Shown here: positions 52,501 to 61,600 of the stretch, piece after piece
Position numbering within the stretch: the stretch's first letter is position 1
How the letters are laid out: every line of letters begins with the position of its first letter
IMG/VR virus record: IMGVR_UViG_3300044911_002208
Location: 84,844-148,843 of that record
DNA from: a virus
Length of the DNA stretch: 64,000 nt
Direction: 5' to 3' (one strand)
Position numbers and translations under genes: made by a program
Notes under the pieces: generated by a model
What the model saw: the letters and a program-made list of their open reading frames with translations, nothing else
Told to the model about the DNA's origin: nothing
Databases searched by the model: none

Positions 52501-54036
52501 TTGTCCATTATATGCAGTTACAATTCCAGTAGTGGTGTTATATCTTAAATATGCGGTAGCACCACTAGATTTTCCTTCAATGAAAGTTGGTGTTGATAAT
52601 GTTATTGGTTCATTTAATGTAATTTCAGTATAAGTTTGTATATCATAAAGTGCAATATCCCATTCATTTAAATTTTGATCAATTGAAGAATATGAACCAG
52701 ATTCTAAAGCATAATCATATACTCTAGCAACTCCAATCTCTTTACCTGAAGAGATTGAATGTGCAGCACCTATCCTTCTATCTCTTAAACTAATTGTAGT
52801 ATCAGTTCCAAAACCAATCTTTGGTGCTCCAAAAACTCTATTTAAAGTTAAAGTTGGTCCAGTAATAAAGTTTATTTTTTGATTTTCTAAAGTTTTTGTA
52901 GTTCTTGTTTTTTCAAAGTCTAAAAAAGTAACTCCTTTTACGTTTACTTCGTAACCTTTAATAAATGCTTTTCCTGGTGATATTTTATAAACACCTAAAT
53001 TCGAACTAGGTGTTAAACTTCCATAAGTTAATTGATTGGAATTAAAAATACCATTATTACCTTTTCCATCATTTAAAGATTCTCTAGAAACTATTGAAAA
53101 TGGTTTTACATAAAAATCCCCAGACTGATCAAATGTTCTTCTTGCAAGTTCATCTACTATTACATTATATTCTGGTGTTTCATTAATATGAGAAACAAAT
53201 CCGTTTCTTACTATTAAAATTTCTATGAAATTTTCGTTTTTCTCTGAATCTAAAGGTTTTTTTGCTAAAGTTGCCGTTATCTTTAATCTATCTGCTCCTG
53301 GTGCAGCATAGTTATTAAATCCTTTAGCATTATCATTCAGCGATTGATCTTGTGAAGAGGTTACTACTTCTTCTAAGATTTCAAATCCAACTCTATATGA
53401 AGGATTGTTTGCATGGGGATCTAATACTAATACTTGTTCATTAACTTTAACGAAAGAACCTCTAAGAAAATAAATTCCTTCTGACAAAAATACAGCAGAT
53501 CCAGTGCTAGTACAATCTGTAGGTGCAGCAATAGCAAATCCTTGACCAGATTGGAAATTTAAATTATTTAATACTAAATTTTCTTGTAGTAATAATGTTT
53601 CTCCATTATCAAATGACTGCTTTTCATCAGTTCCAGCACTGAGATAATTTATGTAAATTGTATGATAACCTCTATCTGAAAATTCTGGTCCTAATATTAA
53701 AATTATTTTTGCGTTTACGTTAGAATTTTCACCCTTTATTATTTTTCCTAGTAATTGCTGTGCATAACTAGCAAAAGGAATACCAAGATATTCCGACTCA
53801 ACTTCTACCGCAAAGAGAGTATTATTATAGTTAATTTGACCAGGTATTACAACAGACCCTTCTTTAAATAAATGATTACCTACCTGTTCAATCTGATTTT
53901 GTAATACTGATTGTAAAGATGTTAATTCTCTTGCCTGTACAGGTAATCCTGGTTTAAAAAGAACTTGATAATATTGTTTTTCTAAATCAAAATCATCAAA
54001 ATATGGAGATACATTTAAATTAGTTTCTTTTGGCAT
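46528..54036 (-). CDS. Giant baseplate/fibre protein with DUF4815-like N-terminus (2502 aa)
   Basis: This intact 2502-residue protein begins with the DUF4815-type region 'SPYFDDFDLEKQYYQVLFKPGLPVQARELTSLQSVLQNQIEQ'. That family is known from very large marine myovirus tail proteins. The middle is long beta sequence, with a proline run 'TLPPPPPPAPPWGGDP' near residue 1670. The region after it includes G-x-G-Y repeats ('NAGIGYTPSNG', 'NGGSGYQIGD') and a 'VLIDNEVISY...ITRGIDQT' module. The C-terminus is a discoidin-like beta segment ('FRYFGIKLIGTS...PPRIKDLRVIALA'). It probably forms a long baseplate-attached fibre for host contact. Confidence 0.7.
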   Translation of the reverse strand: MPKETNLNVSPYFDDFDLEKQYYQVLFKPGLPVQARELTSLQSVLQNQIEQVGNHLFKEGSVVIPGQINYNNTLFAVEVESEYLGIPFASYAQQLLGKIIKGENSNVNAKIILILGPEFSDRGYHTIYINYLSAGTDEKQSFDNGETLLLQENLVLNNLNFQSGQGFAIAAPTDCTSTGSAVFLSEGIYFLRGSFVKVNEQVLVLDPHANNPSYRVGFEILEEVVTSSQDQSLNDNAKGFNNYAAPGADRLKITATLAKKPLDSEKNENFIEILIVRNGFVSHINETPEYNVIVDELARRTFDQSGDFYVKPFSIVSRESLNDGKGNNGIFNSNQLTYGSLTPSSNLGVYKISPGKAFIKGYEVNVKGVTFLDFEKTRTTKTLENQKINFITGPTLTLNRVFGAPKIGFGTDTTISLRDRRIGAAHSISSGKEIGVARVYDYALESGSYSSIDQNLNEWDIALYDIQTYTEITLNEPITLSTPTFIEGKSSGATAYLRYNTTTGIVTAYNGQGNFIFGEKLVFNGLEGNRVATAITAYSIDDVKSLYSLVGSGVTFNSDVKPQLKASYGQVIITPKSGTAPGICTVTSNDLVFLNVVKPGDLVSFTNPGINNSQLKTFARIESVIDDYNIIISGITTVSNICDGGLPTSQITPVDFSILKSKFQSSSDNTLYTPLPKKWISNVSLTNSNLTIRKEFNVTITANTTNTIQADEDEFFLPFDEERYVLVNSSGYIEPLTPDKFRYTNGNREIRIFGLNGVGSARLIATLEKINIKNKVKNVNRVNSIIIDKSKFAQSGIGSTTLNDGLSYGSYGYGLRVQDKELCLLVPDVTKVYGIFESSDTTNPKLPRISLFNLNGPTGRVDDLIVGEEFIGKESGAIGIFVSKFDSLNLEFIYLNELRFKLNESVEFKETKISGVINAFFDGDSNITNRYLLDSGQKETICDYSKLIRLADNKEPKKKIRIIFESSQYSSSDSGDLTTVSSYDQINYCDLPLINNNTRLTDILDIRPRVLPFNPSSSTSPFEFFGRTFSEANNSSKNIIASDESITLTYSFYLPRIDKIYLNKNRKFQLINGIPSENPLPPIPIDDSLEVATINLPPYICNANSLDISLKQHKRYRMQDVAQLEDRIRNLEYYTALSLLETNTENLFVPDRNGLSRFKSGIFVDNFSTRNSQVKIGPVKNSIDPENLELRPSPFTTEIDLQLGSKSLIGIGTTASPIADTKFVNDLVGNNVRRTGQLLTIDYDEVVEIKQPFATRVENVVPYLVTSYRGTIELFPSSDIWIDQVRLEPQRLELDLYTESREELIHSGFDPQTGLTPVTWDAWEATWTGSTSTIQNAANFVGSSSQQIGRTITTTNTFQNVQTTTVTRTGTETRSGTQLKLSEQVDVVNEGDRVVSTSVIPFMRSRNIEFTGKSFKPFTRIYTFFDGVDVNKFVLPKLIEIQMVTGKFNVGELITGRMSTGSETEINSSTPFITFRVAKSNHKYGPIANPLDTFTVSPYNQSYTIPEEYSSSSILLNVDTASLSDMTQGLYRGFIQTGMRLRGEQGEAIVTNVRLFTDNVGTIIGSFFIPNPNIISNPSFETGIKLFKLTSSSTNSSVGGVVRTDGEEQYFAQGTINNQQETIRTTRKPRFDEETVSESRGATDVQTSTAVSTFTTVTTITLPPPPPPAPPWGGDPLGQSFFITNSTGVFVTALDVFFNTKDDTLPVTVQLRPVVNGVPSTDIYPFSEVVIEAKDVITSSDASLPTKVIFPSPIYLNPNSENAIVLLSQSYEYTAWISRMGEIDIGTLSQPESRQVLVSAQPMLGSLFKSQNGSTWTPSQYEDLKFNLYSARFKGQNGSITFYNPDLSEGNAQIAKLLKDSLEFNSRKIIVTLNDTVDVSAVDLGNTVIQLNNTATANYVGAGGSASGNLKIVNAGIGYTPSNGSSFTFTNVPLVSSTGTGKNATANITIGTVSGLSGVAIAATISNGGSGYQIGDILTAEQIGTQSLGRNLQLSLTNISGINELILDQVQGEFKVNGAMPIQYVDSVAGITTILTTSSSNALITDVELYSLETDGLHIKVNHKNHGMHSEINRVQISNIDTDIIPTTLTTDYTNSETGSISIASTVSFTTFENVSVASTNPGYVLIDNEVISYTGVGNGQLIGITRGIDQTRSYNYSSGSIVKKYELNGVSLRRVNKTHDLQDALVQRPVGLDYYYIKLDMSSNGTDRNSGSGFEKLYINDTKSTGGNSISASQNIQYEIARPIVQTLVLSETNIRSSIKTTTGTSIDGGEVSFIESEILPLNISENTYFDTPRIVASKVNELDKLNSLPGNKSLSVTFNLSTLNNTVSPVIDLDRVGLILTTNRVNNAIDDYINDSRTSSILEDPTAFIYTNKLIGLENSASSIKILLSGYVNVFSEIRAFYTISNTLQSNPIYYPFPGYNNLDVNGNVIDIFNSDGLPNKLVPKTDVLGFGSREIVFKDYEFFIDDLPEFRYFGIKLIGTSTNQAHPPRIKDLRVIALA

Positions 54037-54042
54037 GGTCTG

Positions 54043-55626
54043 TTAGAATTGCAACACTACTTTAATATCTTCTCTTTGGTTTATAGATCTTGTTATGGAA
54101 GGTCTATTGTCAACATAAAGAATATTTCCAGAATATTTTTGAACCTCTGGATTTGATATCCCATCAATAAAAGTTTGACCCAAATAATATGTTTTATTAT
54201 TTATGACAGTACTTATACCAGGATTGTTTTCTGATCCAAATCCAGAATCTATATACAAATCTTTATTGCCACCAACAATTCTTAATGACCCAGAACCAGA
54301 AACATTTGCAGTAAAACGATTTATTTGAAATCCATATCTTGGAGACTGATTTTGGGTTCCATCAGTATTAAATCCAACCATAGATCTATCTTGCCAATAT
54401 CTCAAAACACCAGTTGCTTGGTCGTAAGATATAACTTTTCCAACAGCAGTTACACCAGTTCCAATTGTTTGAGTTATAACAGCGTTAGGTTGAAAAGTTG
54501 TTATTTTATAGTCATCAGTGTTTGGACTTAATCCCTTTAACATTAAAGCATAAACACTACTGGCTCTATCGTCAGATAAAATAGTATTTGATTCAAATGA
54601 ATTTGGATTTTCTACTATACCAATTCTAGCAATTTTAGTTCCAGTAACAAAATCTGGATTTTGATCATTATTTTCTATTCTAGAATAGATTAAAACATTT
54701 GTAGATCCAAGTTCTTTATAAACATCATAACCATGGCCATTATTCGGTGGAATAATGACATCAAATGTTGGAGTAGTATTGCCTAATGGAACATTGCCAC
54801 CAATTAAATCAACTGATCCATAAGTATATCCAGTTCCACCATTAGTAATAGTAATTGATTCTACCTTAGAATCATTATTTACTACTATTGTTGCTTCTGC
54901 ACCAAATCCATCTCCCTTTATAGGAACTCTAGAATATGTAGTATTTGGGGGTCCAACTAAAAATCCTCTATTAGTAATAGTAGCAATTTTTATTTGACCA
55001 CTACTTAAAGCATTATTTCTTACTGAAGCATAATCGCTATTTGATTCCCAGTCTACTGGTAATGGTATAAAATTAATAGAATCAAATTTAATTACATCAC
55101 TTGGACTAATTGTAAATAAGTATTTCCAAATATAACCATCACCACTAATACCAGCAGATCTTGGTTCCAAATCTGTAAATTTTGGCTCATCCAATGAAGG
55201 TCTTCCATTTGGATTTTCTGGATCTACTCCGTTATTTAAACAAATATAAACTCTATATTCACTATTAACTACATAAAAATTTGAAGAATATAAACTAGTT
55301 TTATTCGATGGTCTAGAAAGATTAGTTCTTGTTATATCGTGACGATACATATCATAAATTGTAGCAGAAACCCAAGGGATTCTTCTAACAACGGGCCTTA
55401 CATCATCGACCCCAATTTTTTTTAATGCTATGACACTATCCCAATAGTCATTTTGTTCATTAAAACTATCTTTTGGTGGTGGTGGATATGAATCCCAAGT
55501 AGAACTTATTTCCGACGCATTAGGTAGACCAATAAATGTATAATATGAATTATCACTAGATCTAATTTCATTTATAAATGATCTAGCATTTTTAATTCTC
55601 AATTGATCAGTTATAATTGCAGACAT
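54043..55626 (-). CDS. 8: Baseplate wedge protein gp8
   Basis: This 527-residue protein aligns with T4 gp8 at several places. 'ISGDGYIWKYLFTISPSD' corresponds to T4 'EPGDGYVWEYLFEIPPD', and 'NILYVDNRPSITRSINQREDIKVVLQF' corresponds to T4 'MIYMENRPPIIMAMDQTEEINILFTF' at the C-terminus. 'YRVYICLNNGVDPENPNGRPS' matches the conserved 'VYRCLD' part. It is longer than T4 gp8 (334), partly from a G-x-G-Y repeat ('NGGTGYTYGSVDLIG'). It flanks the two giant fibre genes. Confidence 0.88.
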   Translation of the reverse strand: MSAIITDQLRIKNARSFINEIRSSDNSYYTFIGLPNASEISSTWDSYPPPPKDSFNEQNDYWDSVIALKKIGVDDVRPVVRRIPWVSATIYDMYRHDITRTNLSRPSNKTSLYSSNFYVVNSEYRVYICLNNGVDPENPNGRPSLDEPKFTDLEPRSAGISGDGYIWKYLFTISPSDVIKFDSINFIPLPVDWESNSDYASVRNNALSSGQIKIATITNRGFLVGPPNTTYSRVPIKGDGFGAEATIVVNNDSKVESITITNGGTGYTYGSVDLIGGNVPLGNTTPTFDVIIPPNNGHGYDVYKELGSTNVLIYSRIENNDQNPDFVTGTKIARIGIVENPNSFESNTILSDDRASSVYALMLKGLSPNTDDYKITTFQPNAVITQTIGTGVTAVGKVISYDQATGVLRYWQDRSMVGFNTDGTQNQSPRYGFQINRFTANVSGSGSLRIVGGNKDLYIDSGFGSENNPGISTVINNKTYYLGQTFIDGISNPEVQKYSGNILYVDNRPSITRSINQREDIKVVLQF

Positions 55627-55648
55627 TGCCTATTAGCTTATTTTGTTC

Positions 55649-55656
55649 TATTTATT
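55649..55656 (-). promoter_or_regulatory. Late promoter motif before gp8
   Basis: AATAAATA on the minus strand lies 23 bases before the gp8 start and overlaps the stop of the giant YHYH gene. It would drive gp8 and the 2502-residue gene. Confidence 0.65.
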
Positions 55657-58600
55657 AAACAATGTACCCAAGATATTTTAATGGGAATGCTCTTCTTACT
55701 ATTGGATTTGATGATAATCCAACAAATTGATTTGTTTGAGTATTAAATTCAATTGGTCTTGTTCTAATTGGAGTATCTATTCTACCCCAACTATAATTTC
55801 CATAGAATGCTGTAGAAGCTATTCCAGTAAGACCATTATAATTGGAAATTTTTGTTACTACTCTAACAACACTGGTGGTTATTCCATCAGAAGGAATGTA
55901 TCTATTAACTAAAGATGTTGATATAACTTCATATACATTATCTAAACATGTTGAACCAATTCCCAATATATTATTTGAAGATGTTAGAGATACAGATGAA
56001 TTCCCTATAGATGAATCTGTAACAACAAAATATTGTCCTGTTTGAATACCAGAAGTAAATATAGAATAATCTCTTCTTAAAACTGAATTTAGTGGAATAT
56101 AAAAATCAAATTGTACTCCTGTAGTAATACCAACATTTGTTGTTCCAATACCAACTATATTTCCATAGTCTCCAGAATAAGTAACTGAGAATATAGATTC
56201 ATTTTTTCTAGCTGGAGGTGATATTAAAACAACTGGAGGTTTAATAGCAGACACCGTAAATTCCATAGGATTGGTCAAAGCATATTTTCTTTGTGTTGAT
56301 GCCAATCCAACATTATCAAAGGTATCTATAAATAATTGATCTCCAAGCTGATAATTATATCCACCATCAGTTATTTCTAGTGTCGTAATATTATAAGTAA
56401 ATGGATTTAAAGTGATGGTAGCAGTAGCATTAACACCAATTCCAGTTTTTGATTTTAATTTAGCTTTAATAAACTTGTTAGTTAAAGCATCAATTCTTGG
56501 GAATCCTAGACCTTGTGCTGAAATTGATAATGCTTCTACTGGACCATAAACATATCCAGTTCCAGCAAAACTAACTTGAATTGATGTAACTATTCCACTA
56601 GGAGAAATTGATGCAATTCCAGTAGCAGGCGAAGATACTGATGTAGCATATCCAGGAGACTGTATAGTTACTGTTGGTGCAATAGTATATCCAAATCCAG
56701 GATTTGTTACTGATATTGAAGATACAGTTCCTCCTACAGAAATTATAGATTCTGCAGTAGCAGTAATCAAATCTTCTTGAGAGACTAACTCTATTGTAGT
56801 TTTCTCATCAATTGCTATACCTTCTAGAGGATAATCAAAAAATGGTCTTAGTGAAGATACAAAAATTGCAGTTGATCCTAATCCAACATTATGTAAAATA
56901 TTTGTTGTTGGTATAATTGCAGGTTCATAATAAATTCTATCTTTTGCTACTTCATTTTCGTCAATTATTTTATCTACTGTTTGTTTACACCAACTGATTG
57001 GTCTTTCATATAATTCATCAGATACAACACCTTGACCAGCATAGTTGTTAGTAATAATTGTATCTGCTGCACTTATATCAATTACTAATCTTTCATCTTG
57101 ATTTAAAGTTTCATCTGTATCATTATAAAGTTGAACTTCATCACCAATTTTAACTGTAGGTAAAACGTCTACCTGTTTAACGTCAATAGTTTGTGTTCCA
57201 GTATAAATTAATAATTTACATCTATCACCTCTCGTTGAAATTCCAGAAACTCCCCCTCTAGGTGCTTCACTAAATCTTAAAACGCTACCCCCAGTGAAGG
57301 TATATCCTTCTCCAGGAGTTTGTAAAATATCATTTACAAATACTAAAAGATTAGACTGTAGATCGATGCCAGAGTTTTGTCTTGCGAAGAATGATATTCT
57401 TTCACCATTAATACTTAATGGGAATAATCTTCTTCTTCCATTAAAGAATTGGTCAATATTATCTAATACTAGGAAATCACCAACATTCCATCCAGAAAAC
57501 TTAGATCTATATGTAGAATCTACCAATACTTTAAACTGATTAAATGGTAATCCAGGAGATGATGGTATTCCCGTTAAACCACCTACAGGGATTGTTAAAA
57601 TATCTCCTTGCCCATAAGCATATCCATAATTCTTAAATTCAAAATTAATTACACTAGATCCCTGTCCAACTACAACATCGACAACAGCACCAGTTCCAAT
57701 TCCATTTGGTGGAGAATCTGAAGAATAAATTAATGGTATATTAGAATAACTTAATGGATCATCAAAAATAACCTCTGGTGGGTTTGATGAAGTAAATCCA
57801 CTTCCTGGATTTGTAATTACAACAGGACCAATAACATTACCATTAAATACTGTTGCGTATCCAACAAAAGTTATATTTGGTATTCCAGAACTATAAGTTT
57901 GAACTCCGATGTTTACTAATGTTTGAATTCCAACTCTATATCCAGATCCAGAATTTCCTATGGATATTGATTGAATAGTACCAGCAACTGAAACTGTAGC
58001 AGTTCCGCCAGCAGATACTAATGGTTGGTATCCAAATCCATTACTAGATCCAACTGAAACAATTACACCACCTTTTGGAACTCTATTAACATTAATATCA
58101 CTAGTTAAATCATAATCAGCAATATTTCCAGTGAAACCAAGAGTTGAGACTCCTGCAGATTCTTCAATCTTATAATCTCCGAGAATATTAGTTAAAACAT
58201 TACCAAGTCTTTGTGGTCCTTGGAATATATCGTCAATGAGTATGATTGCATTACCAGCAGTCAATCCATCAACATCTAATTTATTTTGCTTTAAAGTGAA
58301 TTGTGTAGTAATTCCATTAAATTGGTCCGATAAATCATCAAAAATATAATTGGTTTCATATGCTCTTACAAAGCTTGTTGTAAATGCTTGATTTAATGCA
58401 GATCTGATAAATACTCTTCCACTAAATCTACTACTTGTTGTTAATCCAGCATAGTCCACCTCACCAGAAGATGATGCAGTAGTGCCAAATCCAATTGGAA
58501 GATTACCCCACATTGGTTCAATAAAATTAATTGTGTTATCAATAATATTGTAAGTTCCAGATAATTTTACTATCTGATCATTAGAATTATGTGAAGACTC

Positions 58601-61600
58601 TACAGTTCCCATCCATGATCTAAATACCGTAAATGTAGTTGATGCTGAACTCACTGCAGAAATTTTCATAATCTCATCATTCACTTGAATTAGATCACCA
58701 CCAAAGAAGGATGAAATTCCAGAAACATTGATAATAGTTGAACCTATACCCACAGAACTTGCTAAGGAAGAAGTTACTGCGGTAGATACTATTGGTGTTT
58801 GTATAGTACCATTAATCGTAATTAATGCCTTTGTATTTTGAATCTTAGATTTGAATATATGAGTACTTCCAATACCAACAGAAGTTAAATTAATAGATTC
58901 TGGGTTGAATAGTAGGGCATTTTCAGGAGAAGATGCAAATCTAATTCTTTGATTATCTACTTTAATTACATAAATTGAAGGTGGTAATTTAGTAGTAGTT
59001 CCAATACCAGTTATTACAGTTGGTACTATTTCTATTGCATTATTAAAATCATTATCTGGTGGAATATATTCAATCTCTTCTCCAGAGACAAAGTAATGAT
59101 TAATTAAATTAATGCTAGCATCTGCTAGATCTACAATATTTGGATCACTACCATTAAATTCTACTTTGAATATTGGATAATTATTACTGTATAGATTAAA
59201 ACTACGCTGGTCATTATTAAATTGACTACTAATATCATCAATTTTTAATACTCTATTACCAATAAATTCTTGATATCTCTGTAAGAATGGTAGTCTAAAT
59301 ATAATCTCATTTGAGACTAAAGTTTCATCTATCAAAATACTCTTTTCTCTAGCAACGTCAAAATCTTTAACACAATTTAGGTCAACGACTTCAACTAAAT
59401 CCGAAATCGCAATCAAAGCACCAAAGTCTTGAGATGTGCTTATTCCAACTTCATCAACATTAAATGATTCTATTGACAACTCACCAAATTTTTTGAATCC
59501 TGCTGTATGATTTAGATTACTTACTAAAGGATTCCATACTTCATAACTAACTGGACTCTTTAATGCATAAGAGAAATATTGGTAGTAATCATTATCATGA
59601 ATTCTTTGTAATCCATTGCTTAAATAACCAGTTTCTTTTTGCCATCCCTTTCTGGTAATACTATTTGATTTAACATCAAATATTCCTTCAGCACCTTCTA
59701 CAGATGATATAACTCCTTTATTTCCAGATGAAGATCCCACAATCAAATCATTTACTTTAAAAGTATATTTTGTTCTAACTTTTAAATATTCATTTGCTTG
59801 ATCATAATTTTGAACAATGCCAATAGCACCAGAATCTGTAGTAACAATTTCTCCAGATCTAAAAGAATCTTTCTCTAATTTAATATCAAAACTTGGGAAA
59901 TATCTTTCTGGGGTAACAGCACCAAATGATTCAAAAGAATCATATATTCCAGGACTTTGGTTTGGTCCTAGTAAATTCTGTAAACTATAAACAATATATG
60001 GATCTTCTTCAACTCCAATATTTGCATCAGCCGCTATTATTTCAAATAATACATATCCATAATTTGCCGAATTAAATCCTCTTCCACCTTCTACCAAATC
60101 AATATTAGTATTTTCAACAATAACCTTTTCACCAACAATAAATGGGAATTGATCTTCTGAAGTGTAACTAATACCTAATCCAACAGTAACTTGTTTGTTA
60201 GTACTATTATATGTAATATTACTTATTCTTGTTCCATTTGGATTATTGATTGGGATAATTACTGGTTTTACGTTATATAAACCTGTGGTATTTCTAACAA
60301 TAGTTACTTCAATATCACCAATATCATATCTCAAATCTACTTCATCATTAACTCTTCCAGTAAATCCGTCTAAAACTAATAGTTGAGGAGGAACAAAATA
60401 ATTTACACCTGGAGAAATTATTTTTATTTCTTTAAATTTCGATAAAGGTTCAATTTTAAATACATTTGGGAATTTTGCATATGGTCTTAAAGTATAGTCA
60501 ACTGGATAATCAAATCCAATGTCTCTTATCTCAACATCCGATACTTTACCTAGAGTTTTACTTGCTGGTAAGAAGATAGCATTTGTACCCAATCCACTAC
60601 TAATGTTTGCAACACTTGGTAATTTTCTATATCCTCTTCCTTTAGAACTGAGGTTCGTTGTATATACTGGACCTATAGCAGATGAAGAATTTGTAGAATA
60701 TGTCGTAATACCTTCAGAAACAGTATATCCAGATTTTTCTGGTGTGTTTATTAATGAATATCTAAATGTATTAGTGGTTACTCCAGTAATAGTGGTCCTC
60801 TTACTGAATTCACTATTTACAATACTAAATTTATTATTATTTTTTATATTAAAATTATCTGCAAGATATTCTAATTTTGCTGCAGATGCTCCGTCATAGT
60901 TAATTGGGGTTAAGTTATAATATAAATTTTTTGGAGTATTTTCATCTATAATTAATGTTACTCTTCCCCCTTCAATTCCAATAGTTCCTGATTTGGAGAC
61001 ATTAAATTGCCCTAAATTGCTTAAAGTACTGAAAAACTTATTTTTAAATTGACTGTCAGTGTAAAGATTGAAATCAAAAGAAGACACACCATTAATTGAT
61101 AATGATTGATCAGATAGATCAAATATAACAGTCGAATTTGCTATTGCTTTTATTTCTGGATTAATCGGAGTTAATGTTCCAAATGATGCCGAAGTGATAT
61201 TTACAAATTCAACTTCAGATGAAGATGATATTGTTGAATAATAATTATTTGATAATTTTAAAGAATTTTCGCTAATGGGAATCACATAATATATTTGAGC
61301 GTTATTTAATCCACCAGATGGAGTCTGTGAATTGTGAATTACTTTAGATCCCAATTCAAATCCATGATTTGCTATAGTTATTAAGTTTTCTACAGAGTCA
61401 ACATTTAATGCTGTAAATGATCTTGGATTTACCAACATTCTTCTGTTTAAATCATCATAACTGATATAAACAGTAGTTTGAATTCCTGAAATTATATTAA
61501 TGTCAACTATATCAGATACCCTTAATCCATGTTCCCTATCTGTAGTTACTACGGCATCTTTTTTGTAAATATCTCCAGAAATAGTATCTTGGTAATTTGT

